A stretch of DNA of 64,000 nucleotides from Paenibacillus auburnensis (GCF_927798115.1 NZ_CAKMMG010000002.1:434001-498000), one strand, 5' to 3'; shown: positions 54,411 to 63,967, counted from the stretch's first letter. Translations and numbers: made by a program. The notes: generated by a model not told the origin, from the letters alone.

Positions 54411-56039
54411 CTATAACCTACCCAGATAAGAGATTTTGAACTCTGAGGGTGTCATGTCGGTGTATTTCTTGAATACCTCGCTGAAGTACCGCCGGTGTTC
54501 ATAGCCAAGCTCCATGGCGATTTCCTGCACTTGCAGCCCTTCAATCAGCATCGTTTTGGCCTTCTCCATCTTCTCATGCATGACGAATTGCTGAAAGGAG
54601 ATACCCAGCACTTTCTTGAACAGGTTGGAAAAATAGCCCTGGCTCAGGTTGATTTGCTTCGCCACCTGCTCCAGCGTCAGGCTGGTATGCAGATTGGCGC
54701 ATATATAGGCTTTGGCCTGGTGGATAATCCGGTTGGATTCGAACGAGCGCTCCTCTTCAATCCAGCGGCAGCCCTCTGCGCATAAGCCCTCCAGCAGCGA
54801 ACGGATTTCCTGCAGCGACGGATGCGGCCGGCTCCTGAGCTGGTTCACCCGCTGCGCCAATACCTGCACCTTCTCAGGCGGAAACAGCTCCAGCATCACC
54901 CGGCAGATTTTAAACGCCAGCTCGTATCCGATGTTCTCTACATATTGTGGTGCGGGAAGCGGATTTAGCTGCAGCAGCTCCCCGAAAATATGGTTCAGGA
55001 TAAGCCCGGTTTTATCCCGGTTTCCGGAACGCAGAGCAAATAGAAAGTCCTGTTCAGCAGTGAGGGAATAGCTGTTCACAGCCTGCGGCTTATGAACAAT
55101 GTTGGCATAGCTGTAGACCGCGTTCCCGTCTGTATAAAAATGATAGGCCAGCGCGCTGAGCGCCTGCCCGTAGGAATCCGCCAGCTCGTCGATCCCAGCG
55201 ACACAGAGCCCCATGCCAACCGAAATGGTACAGCGGGAATAGCGGCTGACGTTGGCGCAGCAGGCTTCGGCAATCTGTGCGGCAACCCCGGAATCATCCG
55301 TATTCATCATGCAGACATAACGATTCGCCGCTTCCCGGAAAATAATCCCCCGTGTCCACTCTGCCACCGTCTCCTCCAGTATATTCTGCAGACTGAACCG
55401 GATAAGCTCAATCTCCTGCACTGGCTGGCGGAAGTACTTCTCGGCAAAATGGTCAATCTCTGCAATAAACACCACGAAATTGTGCTGCGCAAGCGGGATG
55501 CCGAGATACTCCCATCTCGATTTAGCGCTGTGCTCCGCAATCTGATGCTGCATCAGGAAGGCTAAGTACTCCTGGCGCAGCACCGGGAGACTTTCCTTGA
55601 TTTTGAGTTCCATCGCATGGATTCTGTCCTGCTCCTGCTGCTCCTGCAGACACAGTGCTTTAGCTTTCAGGACTACGTTCACGATCTCATCAAGCGAAAA
55701 GGGCTTTTTCACAAAATCCATCGCGCCGAGACGAATCGCCTGTTGTGCATAAGAGAACTCCGAGTAGGCGCTAAGTATAATGATTTTACACTCAGGGGCG
55801 AACCCCAGAATCGCCTTGGTCATCTCCAGCCCGTCCATGCGCGGCATACGGATGTCAGTGAGCACGATATCCGGCTTCTCCCTGCGGATCATCTCCAATC
55901 CTTCTTCGCCGTCCAGCGCCGTGCCGGCCACCTCGATGCCGTGATCCTGCCAATCCGGCTTGCGGGCAATCATCTCAACCACACTTTTGATATCATCGAT
56001 AATGCATAGTTTTATTGTCTTAACCTGCGGATATTCCAT
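54411..56039 (-). CDS. YesN-type response regulator (receiver plus AraC domain)
   Basis: 542 residues. The N-terminal receiver (~8-130) has the phospho-Asp in IVLTDIRMPRMDG and Lys in DFVKKPFSLDE. A long middle region follows, then a C-terminal AraC helix-turn-helix pair (LEQVAKQINLSQGYFSNLFKKVLG ... EIAMELGYEHRRYFSEVFKKYT). It activates sugar transporter operons on phosphorylation by its YesM partner. ATG 56039 has AGGA upstream and overlaps the kinase gene by 20 nt. The transporter operon just downstream is the likely target. Confidence 0.94.
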   Translation of the reverse strand: MEYPQVKTIKLCIIDDIKSVVEMIARKPDWQDHGIEVAGTALDGEEGLEMIRREKPDIVLTDIRMPRMDGLEMTKAILGFAPECKIIILSAYSEFSYAQQAIRLGAMDFVKKPFSLDEIVNVVLKAKALCLQEQQEQDRIHAMELKIKESLPVLRQEYLAFLMQHQIAEHSAKSRWEYLGIPLAQHNFVVFIAEIDHFAEKYFRQPVQEIELIRFSLQNILEETVAEWTRGIIFREAANRYVCMMNTDDSGVAAQIAEACCANVSRYSRCTISVGMGLCVAGIDELADSYGQALSALAYHFYTDGNAVYSYANIVHKPQAVNSYSLTAEQDFLFALRSGNRDKTGLILNHIFGELLQLNPLPAPQYVENIGYELAFKICRVMLELFPPEKVQVLAQRVNQLRSRPHPSLQEIRSLLEGLCAEGCRWIEEERSFESNRIIHQAKAYICANLHTSLTLEQVAKQINLSQGYFSNLFKKVLGISFQQFVMHEKMEKAKTMLIEGLQVQEIAMELGYEHRRYFSEVFKKYTDMTPSEFKISYLGRL

Positions 56040-57855
56040 AATTCTCTTCCTCTCCCCCAAGCGGACTGAGCGGTATCCATAGATCGGTGCGGGAACCTGT
56101 ACCCGCCTCACCGGACAATTCCATCCGGGCGTTGGTGCCGTAATAGAGCTGAAGCCTATGCCTGATATTGACCAGAGCGTAGCCTTTTTTGGAAAGCTCC
56201 TTCCTGAGCATCCCCTGCTCTACCTTGGCAGCATCCATTCCCCTGCCGTTGTCCTCCACGACAATATGCAGCAAGGAATCCTCCAATAGTATCCGCACAC
56301 GGATCACACCACCTCTCCGGCGGTCGGCAAACCCGTGTTGAATGCTGTTCTCGACAATCGGCTGCAGCAGTATTTTCGGAATGGGAACAGACAGCAGTTC
56401 CTCCTCTTCAATGAGCACCTGATACTCGAACAGATCCTCGTAGCATTTTTGCTGGATAGCACAGTACTGCTGCACATGCGATAGCTCATCCTCCAGCGGA
56501 ATCAGATCCTTGCCGCCGCTGAGCCCCAGCTGGAACATCTGCGACAAGGACAGAATCATCTCATTGACATCATCGTTTTCACCCATAACCGATTTGCAGT
56601 AAATCGTATTAAGCGTGTTATATAGAAAATGGGGCTCCATCTGCGCGGTCAGCGCCCGGATCTCTGCCTGGCGTTTCCCCTCTTCATTCTTGCGCACATC
56701 CACGATTAGGGTTTTGATCTCCGACATCATCCGGTTAAACTGAAAGCCCACCTGGGCAATCTCATCCTGGTATTTACTCTCAAACGAAACACTGAGCTGG
56801 TTCTCCTCCACCCTGCGCATCAGCCTGCTCAGTTTAAACAAGGGCCTAAGGAGCGCGGCCGTAAGCTTATTCGAGAAAAACCAGGTAGTCAGCAGAAATA
56901 TCAGGATTACGAGGATAATCGTCCGCTGAATTCCTTTGAGCTGCCCCAGCAGCTGATCCTTGGACTGCACTCCGGCCAGCGTCCAGTTCGGCGCCACGGC
57001 TGACTGCTTGTAATTAATTAAATATTCCTCGCCATCAGAGGTGTAAAAGAAATTGCCTTCACTTCCCTTTGAGCTGTCCTGCAGAAACTTCGGATCCTTC
57101 ATCGGGTCCTGCTGCGGATTCCAGCTGCTCTGCACAACCTCCTCCCCCTCCTTATCCAGAAGCAGGTATTGCCGCTCATTCCGGGAATTGTTCTGACCCA
57201 GCAGCGAGGCGAGCCTGTTCTCCCGGATGTTGACAACAATGAACACATTCGTAATGGGTGTATAATCATAGATCCCCCGCACCACAAAAGATACAACCCG
57301 CTGATTGCCTGTGAACAGCCGGTCGTAATGGCCTTTTGCCCAGTATCCGCCAGGGTTCCTTTTACTATTGTCATACAGCTCCGAGCCGTAAAAGGAATGA
57401 TCCTGGACCCGGACCTGAGTCGTTGAATAAAAATCACCGATCGGCGTAGCTATGAGAACATTCTCAATTATCGGCTCATTAAAGGTGGTCTGGGAAAGAA
57501 CATATTGCAGCTCTGATAAGCGTACATAGTAATTGGTCACATCATGAGCCTGCACATCCAGCATCATCTGCCTGTAAGCATCACTCAGCATTAGCGACTG
57601 AACGGATATGGCCACATCATTCAGCCGGTAATCCAGCAGCTGCATCGTCTTGTCCACCGTTTCCCTGCTGGCCGCAAAAGCATTATTTTGGATCTCCTTA
57701 CCGGCAATTCGATACGTCAGGATACCCATCGAACTAATTGACAGCGTTATCAACAATATAAAAGACAGCAGCACCCGCTGTTTGATAGACACCCGGTAAA
57801 AGACGTCGCTAAGCTTTCCCCAGTTCAGACTTCCCCATTGTTTCAGGGTACTCAT
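56020..57855 (-). CDS. YesM-type sensor histidine kinase
   Basis: 611 residues: membrane helix ~28-50, an extracytoplasmic Cache-like sensor to ~300, a second helix (TIILVILIFLLTTWFFS), HAMP, the His motif MEPHFLYNTLNTIY, and a HATPase domain (VENSIQHGF, DNGRGMDA, GYALVNIRHRL). AGGAGGG is 9 nt before the ATG. It overlaps the YesN-type gene, so the two proteins form a two-component pair for the downstream glycan operon. Confidence 0.94.
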   Translation of the reverse strand: MSTLKQWGSLNWGKLSDVFYRVSIKQRVLLSFILLITLSISSMGILTYRIAGKEIQNNAFAASRETVDKTMQLLDYRLNDVAISVQSLMLSDAYRQMMLDVQAHDVTNYYVRLSELQYVLSQTTFNEPIIENVLIATPIGDFYSTTQVRVQDHSFYGSELYDNSKRNPGGYWAKGHYDRLFTGNQRVVSFVVRGIYDYTPITNVFIVVNIRENRLASLLGQNNSRNERQYLLLDKEGEEVVQSSWNPQQDPMKDPKFLQDSSKGSEGNFFYTSDGEEYLINYKQSAVAPNWTLAGVQSKDQLLGQLKGIQRTIILVILIFLLTTWFFSNKLTAALLRPLFKLSRLMRRVEENQLSVSFESKYQDEIAQVGFQFNRMMSEIKTLIVDVRKNEEGKRQAEIRALTAQMEPHFLYNTLNTIYCKSVMGENDDVNEMILSLSQMFQLGLSGGKDLIPLEDELSHVQQYCAIQQKCYEDLFEYQVLIEEEELLSVPIPKILLQPIVENSIQHGFADRRRGGVIRVRILLEDSLLHIVVEDNGRGMDAAKVEQGMLRKELSKKGYALVNIRHRLQLYYGTNARMELSGEAGTGSRTDLWIPLSPLGGEEENYGISAG

Positions 57856-58012
57856 CGATGCCTTCCCTCCTAGCTGCAGCTGAAAAGAACCGGCTGCTTC
57901 ATATGCCCGTCAGATAACCAGGCTGTACTTCCTGTACCATACGACTGATTCCGGGCCGGTGTCAACAGCATAGCTTAGCCAGCTGTATGAAAATAAACTG
58001 TTGAAACTAAAA

Positions 58013-58044
58013 CAAGCAGCCCTCCGTTACAGGAAGGCTGCTGC
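58013..58044 (-). terminator. Terminator of the SGNH hydrolase gene
   Basis: Minus-strand GCAGCCTTCC-TGTAAC-GGAGGGCTGC with TTGTTTTAG after it, 20 nt past the stop. Confidence 0.85.
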
Positions 58045-58063
58045 ATCCATTGCCACTAGTGCC

Positions 58064-58735
58064 TTAATCGTTCAGTATACCGCTTTTCTCTACCACACTC
58101 AGCCACTGCTTAGCAATCAGATCATGTCCGGCTGTTGTCGGATGTACACCGTCCCACAGCCAGTAAGCGTTATCCGCCCGCTGTGCAGCAGCCTCAAACA
58201 CTTCCTGCAGCGGAACAAACACCGCATCAAACGCCTCTGCCAGCTTACGCACAACCTGCTGGTAACGGGTTATCCGTTCCTGCCACTCCGGCCAGTCCTC
58301 CGCTGGTGCGCCTGTATTCAGAATGAACGGTTCCATCAGCACGAGCTTCGTCTGCGGCAGCACCTCACGCGTTTCCTCCAGCACATGGCGGTAAGCGCGT
58401 TCATAACGGTCTGTGATTCCGCCCGGCTCCCCCTTCAGAGCTCTCCAGATATCATTGACCCCGATCAGAATGCTGAGCACATCCGGCTGCAGATAGATGG
58501 CATCCTCGTTCCAGCGCGCATAAAGATCTGAGATCCGGTCTCCGCTGATTCCGCGGTTGTAGAATACCGGCTTCGTCTCTGCCAGCTCACTGCCCAGCTT
58601 GGACGCGATAAGATAAGCGTAGCCGTGTCCATGAATATGGTTCGGGTCCTCATCACGCCCGCGGTTGCCGTCGGTAATCGAATCTCCTTGAAACAGAATA
58701 ATTTTGTTCGGTTTGGACCATGAAATAGACATCAT
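58064..58735 (-). CDS. SGNH/GDSL-family hydrolase
   Basis: 223 residues with the four conserved blocks: GDSITDG (catalytic Ser), RGISGDR (Gly), IGVNDIW (Asn) and WDGVHPTTAGH (catalytic Asp and His). Cytosolic, since no signal is present. Relatives deacetylate oligosaccharides or rhamnogalacturonan; use on acetylated sugars fits the nearby glycan locus, but this is inference. AAAGGG is 6 nt before the first of two ATGs. Confidence 0.92.
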   Translation of the reverse strand: MMSISWSKPNKIILFQGDSITDGNRGRDEDPNHIHGHGYAYLIASKLGSELAETKPVFYNRGISGDRISDLYARWNEDAIYLQPDVLSILIGVNDIWRALKGEPGGITDRYERAYRHVLEETREVLPQTKLVLMEPFILNTGAPAEDWPEWQERITRYQQVVRKLAEAFDAVFVPLQEVFEAAAQRADNAYWLWDGVHPTTAGHDLIAKQWLSVVEKSGILND

Positions 58736-58912
58736 TGCTCACCCTTTAACTATAATTTGGTAACTTTCACCATTTGCACACATTCCCGGATTGTCACCAT
58801 GAATTCCCCCTATTATATCAAGTCTGCCTCCCGATAAACTATGAAGTTATGATAGTATTAACTTGAATGTTTCGAAACACCAATCATACGAAAAAGAAGG
58901 GAATGAAGCTAA

Positions 58913-59887
58913 GTGAAGTATAGACGACTTGGTAATACAGGCCTGAAGGTCAGCGAGATCGGCCTGGGCAGCTGGCTGACTTATGGAACGGCGGCAGAGC
59001 AGCAGGCAGCCGACGCATGTGTGGCCAAAGCTTTTGAATGCGGTATCAATTTCTTTGACACTGCCAACGCATACAACCGCGGAGAAGGAGAAAAAGCGAT
59101 CGGAGCCGCGCTCCGTCCTTATAAGCGCTCGGATTACGTGCTGAGCACCAAAGTGTTCTTCCCTATGGGGGACGGTGTGAATGACCGCGGCCTGTCACGC
59201 AAGCACATCATGGAGCAATGCGAAGCCAGTCTGCGGCGTCTCGGCACCGATTACATCGACATCTATTTCTGCCACCGCTTTGATCATGAGACTCCGCTGG
59301 AAGAAACGCTGCGCGCACTGGATGACCTTACGTCTCAGGGGAAAATTCTCTACTCGGCTGTCAGCGAGTGGACCGCAGCGCAGATCGTTAGCGCCAGCGG
59401 CATCAGCAGCAGGCTGAATCTGCGTCCGCTGGCAGCGAATCAGCCAATCTATAACATGTTCGAGCGCTACATCGAACAGGAAGTGCTCGAAGTATCCAAG
59501 CAGGCCGGACTTGGACAGGTGGTCTTCTCGCCGCTGGCGCAGGGCATCCTGACCGGCAAATACAAGCCGGGCCAGCAGGCTCCGGCAGGCACCCGCGGTG
59601 CAGACGACTCGGTCAACGGCGTCATCCGCAGCTACCTGCGCGACGATGTGCTGGGCGTCGTCGCGCAGCTGGATGAAGTCGCAGAAGGCCTCGGCGTGAA
59701 GCTGTCGCAGCTGGCCCTGGCCTGGATCCTCCGCCAGCCCGGTGTCAGCTCAGCGCTGATCGGGGCGAGCAAGCCCGGTCAGGTCGAAGAAAATGCCCGG
59801 GCGGTGGAAATCGTGCTCCAGCCGGAAACGCTGGAGACCATTGACAGCCTCCTCGCACAGGTGGCAGACTTTGCTCCGGCGAGATAA
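58913..59887 (+). CDS. Aldo/keto reductase
   Basis: 324 residues of the AKR superfamily, close in pattern to the Kv-beta/YghZ-like branch. The tetrad is visible: Asp and Tyr in FFDTANAYNRGEGE, Lys in VLSTKVFFP and His in IYFCHRFD. The NADPH-binding C-terminal part includes SSALIGASKPGQVEEN. GTG start with AAGGG 11 nt upstream. Single gene. The natural substrate is not evident. Confidence 0.92.
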   Translation: MKYRRLGNTGLKVSEIGLGSWLTYGTAAEQQAADACVAKAFECGINFFDTANAYNRGEGEKAIGAALRPYKRSDYVLSTKVFFPMGDGVNDRGLSRKHIMEQCEASLRRLGTDYIDIYFCHRFDHETPLEETLRALDDLTSQGKILYSAVSEWTAAQIVSASGISSRLNLRPLAANQPIYNMFERYIEQEVLEVSKQAGLGQVVFSPLAQGILTGKYKPGQQAPAGTRGADDSVNGVIRSYLRDDVLGVVAQLDEVAEGLGVKLSQLALAWILRQPGVSSALIGASKPGQVEENARAVEIVLQPETLETIDSLLAQVADFAPAR

Positions 59888-59965
59888 ACGGACGGTGGAA
59901 GTAAGGAACTCTCTCGCTTGTGAGGCTACCGGATAAGCAGGATTTTTTGCCTGCACATATTGGCA

Positions 59966-60008
59966 ATAAAACAGGGAGTCCCGGGTCATTCGGGACTCCC
60001 TGTTTTAT
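59966..60008 (+). terminator. Terminator of the aldo/keto reductase gene
   Basis: AAAACAGGGAGTCCCG / CGGGACTCCCTGTTTTA, a nearly perfect long stem ending in Ts. Confidence 0.9.
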
Positions 60009-60067
60009 GTAGGTTCATTTGCAGCCGGGTTCACCCGCCGGTTGTACGGGAGGCGGGTGTCGGTGGA

Positions 60068-60406
60068 ATCAAAGGGATTTTTACCTTTGATTCTTGCGCC
60101 AACGGCCGTTCCGGCGAAATCAAGGGATTTTTACCTTTGATTCTTGCACCAACGGCCATTTCGGCGAAATCAATGGGATTTTTACCTTTGATTCTTGCGC
60201 CAACGGCCGTTTCGACGAAATCAAAGGGATTTTTACCTTTGATTCTTGCACCAACGGCCGTTTCGGCGAAATCAAAGGGATTTTTACCTTTGATTCTTGC
60301 ACCTGCAGTCGTTTCGGCGAAATCAAAGGGATTTTTACCTTTGATTCTTGCGCCTGCAGCCGTTTCAGCGAAATCAAGGGGATTTTTACCTTTGATTCTT
60401 GCGCCT
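60068..60406. repeat. Tandem array of seven 51-bp palindrome-containing units
   Basis: Units start at 60068, 60119, 60169, 60220, 60271, 60322 and 60373 (last one partial; the second is 50 bp). Each has a hairpin AATCAAAGG-GATTTTTA-CCTTTGATT and a centre AACGGCCGTT, itself palindromic in most copies. Units differ at a few positions only. The array fills most of the 530-bp gap between the aldo/keto reductase and YhgE genes, starting right after the YhgE stop on the minus strand. Frames across it are open only because the period is a multiple of three. Confidence 0.92.
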
Positions 60407-60417
60407 ACTATTCTCCC

Positions 60418-63195
60418 TCACGAAATCAGCTTCGACTTCTCGGCCTGCTCCGCGGATTTGCGGATAAACGGTGCCAGCGGCTTCTGCAGGGTAAGCGCCA
60501 GCAGCAGGGCTAGCAGGCCAAAGAGGATCAGCAGCAGCGCATCGCGGATTGCCACCTCTGGCACGATGCCGCCCACCGCCTCCCGCAGCAGACTGATGGC
60601 ATAGGTGAACGGCATGAACGGATTCAGCGCCTGAAAGAAGTGCCCGGTCGTGCTGACCGGGAACGTCCCCCCGGAGCTGGAGAATTGCAGCACCATAAAA
60701 ACAATGGCAATTCCCTTGCCGATGTTGCCGAATACAGACACCAGCGTGAATACGATAGTCACGAATACGATGCTGATCAGCACCGCGAAGAGAACGAACC
60801 ACACTTTATCCGCCACATAACATTTCAGGATAAAGATATTCCCCAGAACCGCCACCAGCGCCTGTAGAACGCCTACAGTCAGAAAGGTCAACAGACGGCC
60901 GAAATACAGCTGATAGCCCCGGTATTGCTTTCCCCCGGCATCCACTCCGGTACGCAGCAGCGAAATCAGCAGTGTTCCTCCCACCCAGAGAGAAAGCACA
61001 ACATAAAAAGGTGTCATCGCCGAGCCGTAGTTCGGAATCGGATACAGTTTATTTTCCGTGAGTACAACCGGATTGGCCAAAAAATCACTTTTGCTCTTAA
61101 TGTCCCCGCCAAGCAGCTGCCCGATTTCCTCCAGATTCACTTCCTCCTTGATCTGACGCAGGGTATCCGCCGCTTTACGGACCGCTGCCTCCAGCGTGGG
61201 GAGATCCTCACGCACCAGCGCTGCTGCTCGTTCGACTCCCTCTCCGGCACGCGGCAGGCCCGTGCTGATCAGATCCGCAGCCGTGCGGAACTTCTCCTCC
61301 GCCGCCGGCAGATCGTTGCGGGCAAATTCGGCTGCCTCATGCACCGCAGTTCCTGCGGCAGGAAGCCCGCTCTGGATCCGCGGCAGCACATCGGTAACGA
61401 AGGTACTGAACGTCTCCATATTGTCCGTGATCCCAGTTGCCGCCGCATGCACCTCTTGGCGGATGGCCGGCAGGTTCTGCCGGAGCGCAGCAAGGCCGTT
61501 TTGCCCCGACTGGATGATATGCCCCGCTTCAGCCAGCATCGTGTCCAGCGCGGCAAGGCGCTGCGGAGCCTGCTGCAGCGCAGTGGCGGCAGTGCTGGCA
61601 GCTGTAGTCAGCCGCTGCAGCTTGTCCGTCACGGCGGGCAATGTCTCCGCGCTGAAGCGCGTGATCAGCCCGCCCGCCATGCTCTTGCCCTGCCCGGCGG
61701 CAAGGCTGAACTGCGACAGCCCGGCGCTATCCGGCCGGGCGCCGCCTTGCAGCGCGGCCGCTAACCCGCCGGCCTGCGAAGCGGCGGCGGCAAACTGCGC
61801 GCGGGCTTCATCCAGCGCGCTGAGATCACTGGCGCCCACGGTCCCGGGCGCCAGCATATTCACGGCGCCGAGCAGCGCAGCGGTGTGCGCAAGCGCATCG
61901 CGGCCGGCAGCCAGCCGTGCTGACGCCAGCTGTAACTGGCTTGCGCTTTGCTGCCTCGTGCCGGCCTGTAGCTGGCTTACGTTTTGCTGCCCCGTGCCGG
62001 CATCCAGCTGGCTTATACGTTGCTGCCCTGTGCCGGACTGCAGCTGGCTTGCGCCTTGCTGCTCCGTGCCGGCCTCCAGCTGCGCCGCAAGCTGTGCTGC
62101 GGCGTCCCCGGTCTGCTGCAGCAGATAGAGATTCTGCTGCACGGCTTCCGGGACGGCCGCAAAGGCTATGCTGCTGCGCTCCAGGAACTGCTCCAGTTCC
62201 TGGCCGAAGCTGCTTCCTGCGGCAGCCAGCCGGTCCGCCTGCGGCAGTGCATCCGCCGCCGCCTTTACCACCGAACCGGCTTCAGCCAGTCTTACGGAAG
62301 CCCGGTCCAGCACATCCTCCACCTGGCCGAAATGACTGTCCAGCTCCGTGACAAGCCGGGCGGCGCGCTCCAGCTCCGGCAGCTTGCTCTCCAAGTTCTG
62401 CAGGCGGGTGGCGGCTTCACTGATCTGCCCCCAATGGGCGTCGAGCATCTCCGCCGCCGCACCAGCCTGTTCTACAGCCGGCAGCTTGTCCTGAAGGGAG
62501 GCAATCCGCTCAGCAGACGAAGCGATTTCCGGCCAATGCTGCTGCAGCTTCAACACCAGCTTGCCCGCCTTTTCTATCTCCGGCAGGCTGGCCTCCAGCT
62601 TGAACAAACCCTGCTCCACCCTGCGGATAACCGGCAGCTCAGACTGGAATTCCTGATCGATCGCGCTCAAGGCGGTGAGCACTGTACTGCTGATCGTCTC
62701 CGTGAATTTCTCACTGATCTGCGATGTGACCGCCGATGCGCCTTTATCGGTAATTTTGGGAGCGATTGCGTTTATTTTCTCATTGACGGTATACTCCACT
62801 TCCGGCTTGACCAGCTTCCCTTCCAGTATTCCCGCCATCCGCCCCGAAAAGTTGGCAGGGATGACAATACTTGCATAATAATCCCCGCGCTCGACACCGG
62901 CCACTGCTGCTGCGGAATCCGTAAAAGTCCAGCCCAGCGAATGATTGTTCCGCAGGCTGGCCAGCACTTCTTCGCCGATATTGAGGCTCTTGCCCTGAAC
63001 CTCCGCTCCTTCATCCAGACTGGATACGGCAATCCGGATGCCGGAGGTATTGCTGTAAGGGTTCCAGACTGCAGCAACATTCACCCAATCGTAGACAGAA
63101 GGCAGCAGGATAAGGGCAATAATCAGCAGCACCGCTACAGGAACCTTGAATAGATTTCGCCAGTCGTTCATATAAATCCGCCATAGGTTTGCCAT
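60418..63195 (-). CDS. yhgE: YhgE/Pip family membrane protein
   Basis: 925 residues: an N-terminal helix (VAVLLIIALILLPSVYDWVNV), a very long extracellular coiled-coil region rich in Ala, Leu and Gln (~150-690), and a C-terminal block of five to six helices of the ABC-2 permease type (~715-910). Relatives include the Lactococcus phage infection protein Pip and ESX-associated YueB-like proteins; roles include phage receptor and export. A 12-residue repeat occurs four times in the coiled coil. GAGGTG is 8 nt before the ATG. The tandem DNA array lies in its 3' flank. Confidence 0.9.
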   Translation of the reverse strand: MANLWRIYMNDWRNLFKVPVAVLLIIALILLPSVYDWVNVAAVWNPYSNTSGIRIAVSSLDEGAEVQGKSLNIGEEVLASLRNNHSLGWTFTDSAAAVAGVERGDYYASIVIPANFSGRMAGILEGKLVKPEVEYTVNEKINAIAPKITDKGASAVTSQISEKFTETISSTVLTALSAIDQEFQSELPVIRRVEQGLFKLEASLPEIEKAGKLVLKLQQHWPEIASSAERIASLQDKLPAVEQAGAAAEMLDAHWGQISEAATRLQNLESKLPELERAARLVTELDSHFGQVEDVLDRASVRLAEAGSVVKAAADALPQADRLAAAGSSFGQELEQFLERSSIAFAAVPEAVQQNLYLLQQTGDAAAQLAAQLEAGTEQQGASQLQSGTGQQRISQLDAGTGQQNVSQLQAGTRQQSASQLQLASARLAAGRDALAHTAALLGAVNMLAPGTVGASDLSALDEARAQFAAAASQAGGLAAALQGGARPDSAGLSQFSLAAGQGKSMAGGLITRFSAETLPAVTDKLQRLTTAASTAATALQQAPQRLAALDTMLAEAGHIIQSGQNGLAALRQNLPAIRQEVHAAATGITDNMETFSTFVTDVLPRIQSGLPAAGTAVHEAAEFARNDLPAAEEKFRTAADLISTGLPRAGEGVERAAALVREDLPTLEAAVRKAADTLRQIKEEVNLEEIGQLLGGDIKSKSDFLANPVVLTENKLYPIPNYGSAMTPFYVVLSLWVGGTLLISLLRTGVDAGGKQYRGYQLYFGRLLTFLTVGVLQALVAVLGNIFILKCYVADKVWFVLFAVLISIVFVTIVFTLVSVFGNIGKGIAIVFMVLQFSSSGGTFPVSTTGHFFQALNPFMPFTYAISLLREAVGGIVPEVAIRDALLLILFGLLALLLALTLQKPLAPFIRKSAEQAEKSKLIS
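61936..62079 (-). repeat. Four 36-bp in-frame repeats inside yhgE
   Basis: Encodes four variants of L(E/Q/D)(A/S)GT-x-QQ-x-x-SQ in a row: LEAGTEQQGASQ, LQSGTGQQRISQ, LDAGTGQQNVSQ, LQAGTRQQSASQ. The repeats change the coiled-coil length by 12 residues per unit. Confidence 0.85.
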
Positions 63196-63406
63196 CTGCC
63201 AGTCACCTCAGAGCTGTTATTTGGATATTTTAATATGCCCTGGAAGATTTCTTTTTACAAACCGGCCTAAACGCAAAACTTTTTGCAACATTTCCGGCAA
63301 ATCAACGTTAATAAGGGTACATCCCCCGTTTGAGAAATATGACGGAGGGTAAGAAAGAGTATCGGCGAATTTCCGTGTCAAATCATGCCAAGGGGGAAAA
63401 CGAAAG

Positions 63407-63937
63407 ATGTTTACTAAAAAATCCATGTATTTACTGCCTGTGCTGGTTCTGCTGTTCCTTTCCCTCGTCACTACGGCAAGCACAGCAGGAACGCGTGCAG
63501 AAGCACAGGGCGGTGCAAAGATCGAACACCTTACCGTGTACATTCATGCGCTTCAGCCGGCTGCTGACGGCAAGCTAACGCTAACAGCCGATCCTATTGA
63601 ATGGTATGAAGGTGCCGATGCCGACCGCGTCTTTGCCGAGCGGGAGCCGGAAGCCGCTGCAGAAATCGGCGGGGCGCTGGATGATTACTATATCGTGAAT
63701 GACAGCAATCAGCTGACTACTTATCAGGTAGCGGACAACGCCGCAGTGACCATGCAAATCTACGACCACACCGGCAAAATTGAGGATCTCGACATCAACT
63801 GGAACGAAAGCATTAGCTTACAGAAGTTCGCTGCAGAGTTCGCCAAAACCGGTGTATTCGATCTCAGCCAGTCGCCTTACCACCTGACGATTGAGAACGG
63901 CGAAATCACTTCAATTGTGCAGCAATATACTCCGTAA
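63407..63937 (+). CDS. Secreted protein of unknown function
   Basis: 176 residues. A signal peptide (KKSMYLLPVLVLLFLSLVTTASTAGTRAEA) is followed by a ~145-residue domain rich in acidic residues and beta strands (KIEHLTVYIHALQP, LTLTADPIEWYEG, QIYDHTGKIEDLDINW, YHLTIENGEITSIVQQYTP). I do not recognise the family with certainty. GGGGG is 10 nt before the ATG. It is divergent from yhgE and followed by a hairpin at the window edge. Confidence 0.85.
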   Translation: MFTKKSMYLLPVLVLLFLSLVTTASTAGTRAEAQGGAKIEHLTVYIHALQPAADGKLTLTADPIEWYEGADADRVFAEREPEAAAEIGGALDDYYIVNDSNQLTTYQVADNAAVTMQIYDHTGKIEDLDINWNESISLQKFAAEFAKTGVFDLSQSPYHLTIENGEITSIVQQYTP

Positions 63938-63967
63938 ATTTAACCTTGCTAATCAGCGAACAGGGGC

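Noticed and set aside
60068..60406. CRISPR-like array
   Set aside because: Units abut with no variable spacers, and the whole 51 bp is repeated.
59960..60604. Long plus-strand frames across the 51-bp array giving proteins with 17-residue repeats
   Set aside because: The 51-bp period keeps several frames open on both strands, the second unit has a one-base deletion, no ribosome site was seen, and the frames run antisense into yhgE.
61196..63153. Overlapping plus-strand ORFs of 310 and 389 codons
   Set aside because: Antisense to yhgE; the low-complexity Ala/Ser/Cys or Gln/Leu composition reflects the GC-rich coiled-coil codons.
60418..63195. Prophage or phage-defence island suggested by a 'phage infection protein'
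   Set aside because: YhgE/Pip is a host membrane protein; no phage structural, integrase or defence genes are present.
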